Below, one piece after another: positions 43,190-51,518 of a DNA stretch of 64,000 bases. Source of the DNA: Erysipelotrichaceae bacterium. Lineage in GTDB: Bacteria > Bacillota_I > Bacilli_A > RFN20 > CAG-449. Each line of letters opens with the position of its first letter. Position 1 is the first letter of the stretch. The DNA lies in assembly GCA_015059095.1 (NCBI GenBank), contig SVBA01000007.1, forward strand, positions 1 to 64,000. The letters run 5' to 3'. A model generated the notes under the pieces. That model was not told the DNA's origin and made no database searches. It saw nothing but the letters and a program-made list of their open reading frames with translations. Position numbers and translations under genes: made by a program.

Positions 43190-43918
43190 ATGGAAAAAGT
43201 TATATTACAAATTTCATCTAACACTCAAGTTGGAAAAGATGTCTATTTAATGCGACTTGAAGGAGACCTTTCATCAATTAAAAATCCAGGTGAATTTGTC
43301 GAAGTAAAACTAGACAAGTATTATTTAAGAAGACCTATATCAGTATGTGATTATTCTTCAACTCATTTATCTTTATTATATAAAGTTTTAGGAAGAGGAA
43401 CTAAAGATATGTCATCCTTAGAAGTAGGAACTATGTTAGATGTAATCGTAAATTTAGGGAATGGATTCGATACTAGTTTATCGCAAAATCCCCTACTAAT
43501 TGCAGGAGGAATTGGTATTGCTCCAATGATAGGTTTAGCTAAGGAATTCAACTCTAAAGGAATAAAACCTACCCTAATATATGGAGCAGCCAAAAAAGAA
43601 GATATCGTATTACTAAATGAATTAAATAAAATTAGTAATGTAATCATTTGTACAGATGATGGTTCATTAGGATATAAAGGCAATACTGTATCTTACTTAA
43701 AAGAACACAAACTAAATTATGATAAATATTATGCTTGTGGACCTCAAATAATGTTAAAATATCTTGCTCTATTTGATACAAACGGTTATGTGTCTTTAGA
43801 AGCAAGAATGGGTTGTGGTTTTGGAGCATGTATGGGTTGTTCAATAGAAACGACAAATGGTCCAAAAAGAGTTTGTAAAGAAGGACCAGTATTTGAAGCA
43901 AGTGAGGTGATTTTCTAA
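43190..43918 (+). CDS. pyrK: Dihydroorotate dehydrogenase electron-transfer subunit
   Basis: 242 residues: FAD-binding RRPISVCDY, NAD-binding IAGGIGIAPM, and a C-terminal 2Fe-2S site in EARMGCGFGACMGCSIET with a later Cys in RVCKEGPVF. It passes electrons from PyrD to NAD+ and so pairs with the class 1B PyrD encoded next, whose ATG lies at its stop codon. Confidence 0.95.
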   Translation: MEKVILQISSNTQVGKDVYLMRLEGDLSSIKNPGEFVEVKLDKYYLRRPISVCDYSSTHLSLLYKVLGRGTKDMSSLEVGTMLDVIVNLGNGFDTSLSQNPLLIAGGIGIAPMIGLAKEFNSKGIKPTLIYGAAKKEDIVLLNELNKISNVIICTDDGSLGYKGNTVSYLKEHKLNYDKYYACGPQIMLKYLALFDTNGYVSLEARMGCGFGACMGCSIETTNGPKRVCKEGPVFEASEVIF

Positions 43919-44826
43919 TGAGTTTGGAAGTTAAGTTTTTAGGAAAGACATTTAAAAATCCAATTATCCCTGCTTCAGGAACATTTGGATTTGGTTATGA
44001 ATTTGCTTCATTCTATGATATTAATATTTTAGGAAGTATATCATTAAAAGGGACTACTTTAGAACCTAGATATGGTAATCCATTACCTAGAATTGCAGAA
44101 TGTCCTTCTGGATTAGTAAATGCAATTGGATTACAAAATCCAGGAGTTGATAAAGTAGTAAATGAAGAACTACATAAATTAAAAGAAGTCTATTCTGATT
44201 TAGTAATCGCTAATGTTGGTGGACATAGTGTTACTGAATATGTAGAAACATGTAAAAAATTCAATGACGCTGAAACTGTGTTTGCAGTTGAATTAAATAT
44301 TTCTTGCCCTAATGTTAAAGGTGGCGGTATGGCTTTTGGTACAGATCCTGAAGTAGCATCACAATTAGTAAAAGAAGTAAAAAAAGTTTTAAAAAAGCCA
44401 CTTATTGTAAAACTTTCACCAAATGTAACAGACATTGTAAAAATGGCAAAAGCTGTTGAAGAAGCTGGTGCAGATGCAATCAGTTTAATTAACACTTTAG
44501 TTGGTATGAGAATCAACTTAAAAACAGGAGAACCAATCATCTCAATTAAAAAAGGTGGTTATAGTGGACCAGGTATCTTCCCTGTCGCATTAAGAATGGT
44601 ATATGAAGTAAGTCATGCCGTTTCAATTCCAGTAATTGGAATGGGTGGGATTTCAAATGCTTATGATGTACTTGAAATGATGTATGCAGGAGCAAGTTTA
44701 GTCATGGTTGGTGCAGAAAATTTAATTAATCCTTACGCATGTAAAGAGATTATAGATAACTTACCAAAAGTTATGAAAGAATATGGTATTAAAAATTTAC
44801 AAGATATTATAGGGAGGACAAAATAA
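43918..44826 (+). CDS. pyrD: Dihydroorotate dehydrogenase, class 1B catalytic subunit
   Basis: 302 residues; FMN-dependent TIM barrel oxidising dihydroorotate to orotate. Substrate loop NAIGLQNPGVD and catalytic Cys in ELNISCPNVKGGG identify class 1B (Cys base, NAD+ acceptor through PyrK). Overlaps pyrK and pyrF by one base each. Confidence 0.95.
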   Translation: MSLEVKFLGKTFKNPIIPASGTFGFGYEFASFYDINILGSISLKGTTLEPRYGNPLPRIAECPSGLVNAIGLQNPGVDKVVNEELHKLKEVYSDLVIANVGGHSVTEYVETCKKFNDAETVFAVELNISCPNVKGGGMAFGTDPEVASQLVKEVKKVLKKPLIVKLSPNVTDIVKMAKAVEEAGADAISLINTLVGMRINLKTGEPIISIKKGGYSGPGIFPVALRMVYEVSHAVSIPVIGMGGISNAYDVLEMMYAGASLVMVGAENLINPYACKEIIDNLPKVMKEYGIKNLQDIIGRTK

Positions 44827-45515
44827 TGGGAAAAGATGTAATTATTGCTTGTGATTTCAAAAATAAAGAAGAATTATTAAACTTCTTAAAACCTTTCCAA
44901 GGTTTAAATCCATTTTTAAAAATCGGAATGGAAATCTTCTATAAAGAAGGACCACAACTTGTTAGAGAATTAAAAGAACAAGGATGTAAAATCTTCTTAG
45001 ATTTAAAATTACACGATATTCCAAACACAGTAGAAAAAGCTATGCGTAATTTATCTGAATTAGGTGTAGAAATTGTTAACTGTCATGCTGCTGGTGGAAT
45101 TGAAATGATGAAAGCTGCAAGACGTGGTTTAGATGCTACTGAACAAGGCAAAAAATCAGAATTAATCGCGGTTACTCAATTAACTTCAATTTCTCAAGAA
45201 AAATTAGAAAAAGAATTATTAATTGAAAAACCACTACCAGAAGTAGTTAAAACTTATGCATTAAATGCTAAAGCGGCTGGTCTTCAAGGCGTAGTATGTT
45301 CTCCATTAGAAGCGCCAATTATTAAAGAATTAGGATTAATCTCAGTAACTCCAGGAATTAGATTTGCTGATGGTTCTAAAGATGATCAAGTTAGAATCGC
45401 TACTCCAGACTACGCTAAAGAACTAGGTTCTACTTATATTGTAGTTGGAAGAGCTATTACAGGCGCTACTGATCCAGTAGCAGCATACAAACGTTGTGTA
45501 AAGGAGTTTTGTTAA
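44826..45515 (+). CDS. pyrF: Orotidine-5'-phosphate decarboxylase
   Basis: 229 residues; last step to UMP. The catalytic Lys-Asp array is in IFLDLKLHDIPNT, and PGIRFADGSKDDQ and YIVVGRAIT form the phosphate site. Bacterial group 1 enzyme of normal length. Good ribosome site GGGAGG inside the end of pyrD. Confidence 0.95.
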   Translation: MGKDVIIACDFKNKEELLNFLKPFQGLNPFLKIGMEIFYKEGPQLVRELKEQGCKIFLDLKLHDIPNTVEKAMRNLSELGVEIVNCHAAGGIEMMKAARRGLDATEQGKKSELIAVTQLTSISQEKLEKELLIEKPLPEVVKTYALNAKAAGLQGVVCSPLEAPIIKELGLISVTPGIRFADGSKDDQVRIATPDYAKELGSTYIVVGRAITGATDPVAAYKRCVKEFC

Positions 45516-45516
45516 T

Positions 45517-46155
45517 ATGAAAAGTTTAGAAGTAAAAGTAGCAGAAAATTTATTAAAAATTAAAGCGGTTTTCTTAAGACCAAATGAACCATTCACTTGG
45601 GCATCTGGAATTAAATCACCAATCTATTGCGATAATAGATTAACACTATCTTATCCAGAAACTAGAAAAGTAGTTGAAGAAGGGTTAGTTGAAGTAATTA
45701 AAACTTACTACCCTACTTGTGAAGTAATTATGGGTACATCAACTGCAGGTATTCCTCATGCAGCATACGTATCAGCGATCTTAGACTTACCAATGGGTTA
45801 TGTTAGAGGTGGCGCAAAAGATCATGGTAGAGGAAACCAAATTGAAGGTGTTGTTCCAGTTGGCAAAAATGTTGTAGTAATTGAAGACTTAATTTCAACA
45901 GCAGGTTCATCAATTGAAGTAGTAAATATCTTAAGAGAAGCAGGATGTAACGTATTAGGTATTGCATCAATCTTCACATATGGATTAACAAAAGGTACTA
46001 CTCGTTTAGCTGAAGCTAATGTAGAAAATCATTCATTATCTAATTTCGAAGTATTAGCTAAAGTTGCTGCAGAAAACAATTATATTGCAGAAAAAGATTT
46101 AGCTAAAGTATTAAAATTCCAAAAGAATCCTTCTGATCCAAGTTGGATGGAATAA
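45517..46155 (+). CDS. pyrE: Orotate phosphoribosyltransferase
   Basis: 212 residues; adds PRPP to orotate. PRPP motif VVVIEDLISTAGSSIEVV, flexible loop VRGGAKDHGRGNQIEG, and IMGTSTAGIPHAA. Last gene of the operon, after pyrF by one base and before a strong terminator. Confidence 0.95.
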   Translation: MKSLEVKVAENLLKIKAVFLRPNEPFTWASGIKSPIYCDNRLTLSYPETRKVVEEGLVEVIKTYYPTCEVIMGTSTAGIPHAAYVSAILDLPMGYVRGGAKDHGRGNQIEGVVPVGKNVVVIEDLISTAGSSIEVVNILREAGCNVLGIASIFTYGLTKGTTRLAEANVENHSLSNFEVLAKVAAENNYIAEKDLAKVLKFQKNPSDPSWME

Positions 46156-46169
46156 TTGATTGTATAGTA

Positions 46170-46192
46170 AAAGGCTGAAATTCAGCCTTTTT
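46170..46192 (+). terminator. Terminator of the pyr operon
   Basis: AAAGGCTGAA/TTCAGCCTTT with a one-base centre, followed by TT. Confidence 0.8.
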
Positions 46193-46198
46193 ATATTG

Positions 46199-46230
46199 AA
46201 GTACAGTGTTGCATTTGCAACATTTTATTT
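46199..46230. repeat. 32-bp direct repeat, left copy, bounding ART module
   Basis: Identical over 32 bp to 47587-47618. It contains the palindrome TGTTGCATTTGCAACA (46207-46222) and overlaps the stop codon of the 151-aa gene. It starts 7 bp after the pyr terminator stem. Confidence 0.9.
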
Positions 46231-46680
46231 CAAAATGTTTTTATAATTATCTCTTATCAAATCCAATTGGGATTGTTGAGGTTTGATTCTTTTATGCTCA
46301 TATATTCTTTGAATAGCATTTTCTGGATCCAAAGTATGATATGGACCATACAATGAAACTATTTCACTTCCTGGAATAATTTTATAAATATTTTTAGAAG
46401 AAAGATTATATGTATACGCCCAATATCTATATATGTAACCAACCCAATATAAAATATCTTCAGATATTTTAATTCCCTTATTTCCACAATTATTTATTTC
46501 ATCAAAAACATCATCTTTTTCAAATAAATAAGTCATATTATCCAGTTTATTACAGAAAGTAGAATTCATATATCTACGTATAAATAATAAACTACTCCCT
46601 TTAATTTTATTTGTACTTTCTGCAAAAATTTGTCCTTGAATTTTGCATAATTCTAACGCTTGTTCATTAAACTTTCTCAT
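46225..46680 (-). CDS. Putative antitoxin or partner of the ART-like protein, 151 aa
   Basis: A mostly helical 151-residue protein; I do not recognise a domain. Residues such as GIKISEDILYWVGYIYRYWAYTYN, spread over the centre, suggest a compact helical domain with aromatic patches. Partner genes of DUF3990 proteins are usually small helical proteins (DUF3791 and relatives), and this one has the same place: its start overlaps the toxin stop by 14 bp, with GAGGA 9 nt before the chosen ATG. The ATG 17 codons upstream lies inside the toxin gene without a ribosome site. Proposed role: antitoxin or co-effector (inference). Confidence 0.55.
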   Translation of the reverse strand: MRKFNEQALELCKIQGQIFAESTNKIKGSSLLFIRRYMNSTFCNKLDNMTYLFEKDDVFDEINNCGNKGIKISEDILYWVGYIYRYWAYTYNLSSKNIYKIIPGSEIVSLYGPYHTLDPENAIQRIYEHKRIKPQQSQLDLIRDNYKNILK

Positions 46681-47533
46681 AAAATATTTCCTCAATATAT
46701 TTTCCTTTTCCTGCAAATTCACGTTTTGCAATTTTTACTTTTTGTATTCCTGTGATATTTTCTTTATTTTTTTGGTCTAAATAATATTGTTTTTCTTCAG
46801 AACATAAATAGCAATGTTCTAATAATTCTAAGTTCTTCAAAGAATTATCATTTAAAAAAACGTATTGCTTTCCTAGATTAGTAGCACTTAATGCGTGTTT
46901 TGTTTGCTCATCTGTTAAATTACCAAATAGGAAATCATCAATTATTTGGTACATTTGATTATCTGCAATTGGTGCAATCACTATATCACTTGATTCCACT
47001 TTTTCCTTTATTTTTAAAATAATTGGATGATTAGCATATTGTTCCAACTTTTTTCTATAATAGGCGATAGCAAGCATCCATTCTTGATCAACATAAAACT
47101 CTGTGATCTTCAATTTGGGATTATGTTTATATTTATAAATATATAAACTAGAGTCATCATAAGAACTAACAAATGAAGCAGACTGAAATAAACTTTCCCC
47201 TACATAAAAACCACGACCAAAATCATTATTTTCACGTCCAACTTTTGAACTTAATGGTCCTTTAATCGAATTTTTAGCTCCATGAAATAGAAGTTTTTCA
47301 TTTTCCTTACAATATTCATTATACAATTGCGATTTTAAATTATTTAAGTAAATACCCTGTTCATATATATAATTATAGAAAATCTCTAAATAATTTTTTG
47401 AAATTTTACTTTCACTTTTTTTCCATCTATATAAAGTGCTTCTTGGAACATTTAAAGATTTTGATAATTCGCTTTCATTAATGCTCAATATACTTTTAAT
47501 ATTTTCAATATCAATGTCAACTCTATAACTCAT
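46667..47533 (-). CDS. HTH plus DUF3990 (ART-like) putative toxin
   Basis: 288 residues. The N-terminal ~60 are an XRE-like helix-turn-helix (SELSKSLNVPRSTLYRWKKS). The rest is a DUF3990 domain, a distant ADP-ribosyltransferase fold: LLFHGAKN (H84), DFGRGFYVGESLFQSASF (105-122) and the C-terminal DIVIAPIADNQMYQII...GKQYVFLND. The fusion means the putative toxin could bind DNA, most likely the TGTTGCATTTGCAACA sites just upstream. It is predicted to modify a cellular target using NAD+, although activity is not shown. Ribosome site AAAGGAG. Operon with the 151-aa gene, whole module between 32-bp direct repeats. Confidence 0.72.
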   Translation of the reverse strand: MSYRVDIDIENIKSILSINESELSKSLNVPRSTLYRWKKSESKISKNYLEIFYNYIYEQGIYLNNLKSQLYNEYCKENEKLLFHGAKNSIKGPLSSKVGRENNDFGRGFYVGESLFQSASFVSSYDDSSLYIYKYKHNPKLKITEFYVDQEWMLAIAYYRKKLEQYANHPIILKIKEKVESSDIVIAPIADNQMYQIIDDFLFGNLTDEQTKHALSATNLGKQYVFLNDNSLKNLELLEHCYLCSEEKQYYLDQKNKENITGIQKVKIAKREFAGKGKYIEEIFYEKV

Positions 47534-47586
47534 AAAGATACGTCTCCTTTACAAAATTATATTAACATATCTAATTATAATTTGTA

Positions 47587-47618
47587 AAGTACAGTGTTGC
47601 ATTTGCAACATTTTATTT
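47587..47618. repeat. 32-bp direct repeat, right copy
   Basis: Perfect match to 46199-46230, in the same orientation, ~55 bp upstream of the ART gene. Confidence 0.9.
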
Positions 47619-47633
47619 GTTGCATTTGCAACA
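47595..47633. promoter_or_regulatory. Two TGTTGCATTTGCAACA palindromes upstream of ART operon
   Basis: Perfect 16-bp palindromes (7-bp arms, 2-bp centre) at 47595-47610 and 47618-47633, 23 bp apart centre to centre, about two helical turns. They are candidate operators for the toxin's own HTH domain. A third copy lies after the operon at 46207-46222. Confidence 0.65.
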
Positions 47634-47658
47634 CCCTACTTTTTTAATAATAAAAAAA

Positions 47659-47735
47659 TGGCGTCCTAGACACGAGTCGAACGTGCGACCTGCCGCTTAG
47701 GAGGCGACTGCTCTATCCATCTGAGCTACTAGGAC
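47659..47735 (-). tRNA. tRNA-Arg (anticodon CCT)
   Basis: Acceptor GTCCTAG/CTAGGAC, anticodon loop CTCCTAA (CCT, reads AGG), T-loop TTCGACT and encoded CCA with discriminator G. Close to the boundary of the ART module. Confidence 0.95.
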
Positions 47736-47775
47736 AACATCAATAAAATTATAACGCTGTCCCAATAAAAATTCA

Positions 47776-48222
47776 TTAATTATTAAATAGATTTAACGTG
47801 TAATCTTTGAATTTTAAAACTATATAACTCAATTCTCTAATAATCTTTTTAATTACCATCTTAATATTATCTGTAAAACTATCTTGACAATTATATAATA
47901 ATTCAAACAATTTAAATTCTTCCGTCTTTAAAAAATACATCATCTCCATACAAAAAGAAAAATCATCTTTTTGTCTTACATTCATTTTTTCAATAATTAA
48001 TTTAAACTCTTGAGATTTCTTTAATTCAATATCTAAAAATATTTTCGAATTTAGAATCTCTTTTTTTAATTCATTATATCTTTCTGTAATAATGATTTTC
48101 GCTTCATTCATCATCCCTTTTAATAACTCTGTACTAATCGCCTCACTATATACATCTAATAATTGATTCATCATTAATACTAAGGAAGTTAATTCCTTTA
48201 AATTCTTATTTATTTTATTCAT
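47776..48222 (-). CDS. Hypothetical helical protein, 148 aa
   Basis: Not recognised. Predicted as several long amphipathic helices (Leu/Ile/Lys/Glu-rich, for example LTSLVLMMNQLLDVYSEA), possibly a helical bundle or coiled coil; no membrane segment and no Cys pairs. ATG with ATAGGTG ribosome site. Single gene just upstream of tRNA-Arg on the same strand. Confidence 0.5.
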   Translation of the reverse strand: MNKINKNLKELTSLVLMMNQLLDVYSEAISTELLKGMMNEAKIIITERYNELKKEILNSKIFLDIELKKSQEFKLIIEKMNVRQKDDFSFCMEMMYFLKTEEFKLFELLYNCQDSFTDNIKMVIKKIIRELSYIVLKFKDYTLNLFNN

Positions 48223-48286
48223 TATTTTTCACCTATTATAAGTATGCTTCAAAAAATAAAATGTAAACAAATAAATAAAAATAATC

Positions 48287-48306
48287 GAGTTTTTAGCAAA
48301 AAACTC
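48287..48306. terminator. GAGTTTTT hairpin
   Basis: GAGTTTTT-AGC-A-AAAAACTC; similar GAGTTTTT/AAAACTC hairpins occur at 54250-54286 and, in part, at 58424. It lies between the methyltransferase terminator and the 148-aa gene and may block read-through. Confidence 0.4.
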
Positions 48307-48310
48307 AAAT

Positions 48311-48334
48311 AAAAAGACCATATTTCTATGGTCT
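48311..48334 (-). terminator. Terminator of the COG0523/methyltransferase operon
   Basis: Minus-strand AGACCATA/TATGGTCT stem at the stop codon, followed by TTTTT. Confidence 0.75.
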
Positions 48335-49145
48335 ATCTAGCTTTTCTTAAAATAACAACATATGTGTGATTTAAATTAGCATAGAAGATTTTTGGATAAC
48401 CTTGAGATAATAATCCTCTTTGATCATTATGGTCATAAATAATACAATCTTGATATAAGAATCCAGCATCTTTACCAACTCTTGCTATATCACTATGTAG
48501 TTCCACATATGGTTCATCATATTTAATATTACGATAATCTGTAACTACAAACGCTACATATCCACCCATTTTAGTAACTCTATATAATTCATTCATTACA
48601 TATGACATTCTTTCTAAATATGGATCATAAGGCAATTTATCAAATTCACCATTATAGTCATCTACATATTTATTAGATGGAATAGAAGGAGAAGTAATCG
48701 TTAATTGAATCGATTCATCTTCAATAGAGTTTAATCCCTGAACACAATCAACATTCCTAATTACATATCCTCCATTAACTAATAAGTTTAAAGAGTTTTC
48801 TATATTATCACTAGCAATCTTATGAACTTTAGAATCAATTTCAAAGCCATAACAAAATCTATTATTTCTAATCGCAGAAATAACAGTAGTTCCACTACCC
48901 ATAAATGGATCTAAGATTTTATCTTCTTCTTTAGAATAAATATTTACAATTCTATCTATTAATTCAACAGGTAAAATAACCATTCTTTTTAATCTTGAAT
49001 CTTCTTTTAAAGTAGGAAGATCTTTCCATACACTTCTTGAATGTTTAGCCCATTCAGATGCACTCATTCCATTAAATGATTGATTTCTTTGTTCTTTCAA
49101 TTTTTCATATTCTTCATGATTTAATAAATAATCACGATTCTTCAT
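48333..49145 (-). CDS. DNA methyltransferase-like protein with altered catalytic motif
   Basis: 270 residues with the N6/N4 amino-methyltransferase fold: SAM-binding motif I ILDPFMGSGTT preceded by LPVELIDRIVNIYS, and a following VDCVQGL segment. The catalytic motif IV, expected as (S/T)SPPY, reads TSPSI (in LTITSPSIPSNKYV), so both the second Pro and the aromatic residue are replaced. Motif I comes before motif IV. It may be inactive or act on another substrate. The inner ATG has AGGAG 9 nt away; ATG two codons upstream is also possible. Last gene of an operon with two COG0523 GTPases, where a DNA methyltransferase is unexpected. Confidence 0.7.
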   Translation of the reverse strand: MKNRDYLLNHEEYEKLKEQRNQSFNGMSASEWAKHSRSVWKDLPTLKEDSRLKRMVILPVELIDRIVNIYSKEEDKILDPFMGSGTTVISAIRNNRFCYGFEIDSKVHKIASDNIENSLNLLVNGGYVIRNVDCVQGLNSIEDESIQLTITSPSIPSNKYVDDYNGEFDKLPYDPYLERMSYVMNELYRVTKMGGYVAFVVTDYRNIKYDEPYVELHSDIARVGKDAGFLYQDCIIYDHNDQRGLLSQGYPKIFYANLNHTYVVILRKAR

Positions 49146-49162
49146 TAACATCAACTCCTAAC

Positions 49163-50101
49163 TTACTTTGTTAAGTCTAATACTTTTTCTTTTGGTTCAC
49201 TAATTCTATCAATACTAATTGGTTTTAATACCAATTCTTCTTCGTTGTATTCTTCGCTCCACTCATAATTAATCTCAGCTTTTAAATGAATCCATTCACG
49301 ATCTTTTAAATTCATTCCTAAAGTAGAATCTGCTAAAAAACCAAATAATTGAATATCATCTGCACAGCAATTCATAATAAAGCGACCTGCAATAAATGAA
49401 TTAAAAGGAAGTTTATCACTTAATACTACCATTGTATCATATTCTACAATTTTACCTTCATATCTTTCTTTATGATCGAATGTATCAATATAGAAAGTTC
49501 CATAATCTCTTTCTTCAATTTTAATAACATCTGCTTCTATATCATATGGTAATGGTTCTTCAAAAGCATCTTGCGCTCTTAAATTTTCATCCATTAACAT
49601 ATATTCACAATTATTATTAATTAATTTTAATGCTGTTTGATATGGTGCTAAAGATTCTGATGTTTCAACTTTAGTAAAACAAACAATATGACTCTTTTTA
49701 ATGATATCATTAAATTTTTGACGCATATTATTAAAATAAATGTTGAATGTGCTTCCATCAATAAAAGTAATAACTTGTACAATTTCTAATACGCGAGGAA
49801 ATTGTAATTTAGATAATTCCCACATACCATTCATTTCAATTACTACTCTATCTGGTTTTTCATTTTTTATTAACTTATCAATAAATTTATAATCGAATTC
49901 TTCAATAGAATCAAATACATGCTTATATGTATTTGTTTCTTTTAATAATTCTTCACTATATTCGACTTCACCTTCTTCACATACTAAAAGTAAAGTTTTC
50001 GCTTTTCTTTCTTTGTTATCATTTGTTAATGTATCAATAATGAATGTAGTCTTTCCAGAATCCAACATTCCATTGATAAAAAATACTGGGATCTTCTTCA
50101 T
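49163..50101 (-). CDS. COG0523 GTPase fused to a YcgQ-like C-terminal domain
   Basis: 312 residues. The N-terminal G3E GTPase has the P-loop GMLDSGKTTF, but the CxCC metal motif typical of COG0523 is absent; the segment at that place reads VCEEGEVEYSEELL. The C-terminal part, FIAGRFIMNCCADDIQLFGFLA, resembles the end of TIGR03943/YcgQ membrane proteins of zinc-regulated operons (FVxxCCxADA). So this is an unusual GTPase with a metal-associated C-terminal domain. 4 bp from the upstream COG0523 gene, weak ribosome site (AAAAAGG), probably coupled. Confidence 0.65.
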   Translation of the reverse strand: MKKIPVFFINGMLDSGKTTFIIDTLTNDNKERKAKTLLLVCEEGEVEYSEELLKETNTYKHVFDSIEEFDYKFIDKLIKNEKPDRVVIEMNGMWELSKLQFPRVLEIVQVITFIDGSTFNIYFNNMRQKFNDIIKKSHIVCFTKVETSESLAPYQTALKLINNNCEYMLMDENLRAQDAFEEPLPYDIEADVIKIEERDYGTFYIDTFDHKERYEGKIVEYDTMVVLSDKLPFNSFIAGRFIMNCCADDIQLFGFLADSTLGMNLKDREWIHLKAEINYEWSEEYNEEELVLKPISIDRISEPKEKVLDLTK

Positions 50102-50105
50102 ACTA

Positions 50106-51350
50106 TTATGCCTTTTTATTAAATAAATTTTCTATTTTATTTGTATCTAATTTAGAACCAATAACAACAATTCTACCTGTATAATCTGGTTCACCTAATC
50201 TAATTTCATAATCACCAGCAACTAAATCAAAATAATACCATTTTTCATTATCGCTTGCTTTTAAAATACCTTTACTTCTTAATACCATTCCTAAAGAAGA
50301 ATCTTCTTCACATAGTATTTTTAAGAAAGAATCAAGTTCTTCGTAAGTAAATGATCTAGGAGTTTCAATCCCCCAAGAAACAAATACTTCATCGGCATCA
50401 TGGTGATGATGTCCACAAGAACATTCTCCTTCATGATGATGGTGTTCATGATGATGTCCACAACAGCATTCATGTTCTTCACCTTCATGATGGTGGTGAT
50501 GATGGTGTTCACAACATCCTTCTTCATGTTTGTGATGTTCCTCATTACAACAGCATTCATGTTTTTCATCATGATGATGTCCACAACACTCATGTTCTTC
50601 ATCTTCATGATGATGGTGTTTATGATGTTCTTCATGACAGCAGCAATCTTCTTTATGTTCATGTTCATGATGATGTCCACAACAACATCCTTCTTCGTGT
50701 TTATGATGATGGTGATGTTCATGTTCAACTTCTTCAATTAATTTTTCTCTTAAAGAGGCTTTTTCTTCTAAATAAGATACTAACTTATCTCCATCAAATG
50801 AAGAAATTGTTGTAGTAATAATATTAGCATCTTTATTAACTCCTTTAATTAATTCTACAGCTTCAACTAATTTATCTTCTTTAACTTTATCAACTTTAGC
50901 GATAACTATTGTATCTGCTGCTTCAACTTGATTATTAAAGAATTCACCAAAGTTCTTTAAATAAATTTTAGTTTTACCTGCATCTACTACAGTCGCTAAA
51001 ATATTAAGTTGTAAATCAGCATCAACCTTTTTTACTGCATCAATAATATCTGATAATTTTCCTACGCCAGAAGGTTCAATAACAATTCTTGTTGGTTCAA
51101 ATTTTGTTATTACTTCTTTCATCGATGTTTCAAAATCACCAACTAAAGAACAACAAATACATCCAGAGTTAATTTCTTTAATTTCTACTCCTGCTTCTTT
51201 TAAGAAAAATCCATCGATACCAATTTCACCAAATTCATTTTCAATTAAAACAACTTTATCATTTTTATAAGCTTGCGATTCAAATAATTTTTTAATTAAT
51301 GTTGTTTTTCCTGCTCCTAAGAAACCAGAAATTACATCTACTTTAATCAT
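50106..51350 (-). CDS. COG0523 GTPase (CobW/ZNG1 type) with His/Cys-rich tract
   Basis: 414 residues. G1 motif GFLGAGKTTL (8-18), the metal motif GCICC (C64, C66, C67), and the base motif AKVD; the C-terminal CobW-C domain follows from about 325. Residues 209-318 are an insertion of about 46 His and 18 Cys in 110 residues by hand count, arranged as clusters of HHH and CC(C). This is a GTPase that hands metals (usually Zn2+, in other members Ni or Co) to target proteins; the tract should buffer many metal ions. It starts the operon with GGAGG. Zinc-limitation control is expected but no Zur box was found by eye. Confidence 0.88.
   Translation of the reverse strand: MIKVDVISGFLGAGKTTLIKKLFESQAYKNDKVVLIENEFGEIGIDGFFLKEAGVEIKEINSGCICCSLVGDFETSMKEVITKFEPTRIVIEPSGVGKLSDIIDAVKKVDADLQLNILATVVDAGKTKIYLKNFGEFFNNQVEAADTIVIAKVDKVKEDKLVEAVELIKGVNKDANIITTTISSFDGDKLVSYLEEKASLREKLIEEVEHEHHHHHKHEEGCCCGHHHEHEHKEDCCCHEEHHKHHHHEDEEHECCGHHHDEKHECCCNEEHHKHEEGCCEHHHHHHHEGEEHECCCGHHHEHHHHEGECSCGHHHHDADEVFVSWGIETPRSFTYEELDSFLKILCEEDSSLGMVLRSKGILKASDNEKWYYFDLVAGDYEIRLGEPDYTGRIVVIGSKLDTNKIENLFNKKA
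50397..50726 (-). repeat. Low-complexity His/Cys-coding tract
   Basis: 330 bp coding for the His/Cys-rich part of the COG0523 protein; imperfect repeats of a CCxGHHH.. theme of 12-20 residues. The opposite strand is consequently Met-rich in another frame, an artefact. Confidence 0.85.
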
Positions 51351-51518
51351 AATTAGTTACCTCCTTTATTAGTTAACTACTATTCATCTATTATTTTATA
51401 CAAAATAAAGATGAAATTAAATTAATTATAATATTTTTTTAATATTCTAACAAATTATTTAATAATATTTTTTAATATGGTAAAGTATTTATAAATTTAA
51501 AAAAAGGAGATAATTATT

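Noticed and set aside
46667-47533. ART protein as DarT
   Set aside because: Motifs (FHGAKN, FGRGFY, late QYVF) match the DUF3990 group, not the DarT NAD-binding and catalytic pattern, and no DarG-like macrodomain gene is adjacent.
50321-50741. Met-rich open frames on both strands over the His-rich gene
   Set aside because: They are only alternative readings of CAT/ATG codons in the His/Cys tract; the real frame has family motifs on both sides.
51351-51518. Zur/Fur box before the COG0523 operon
   Set aside because: Only a TAGTTAACTA palindrome at 51370-51379 was seen; it does not resemble known Zur or Fur boxes.
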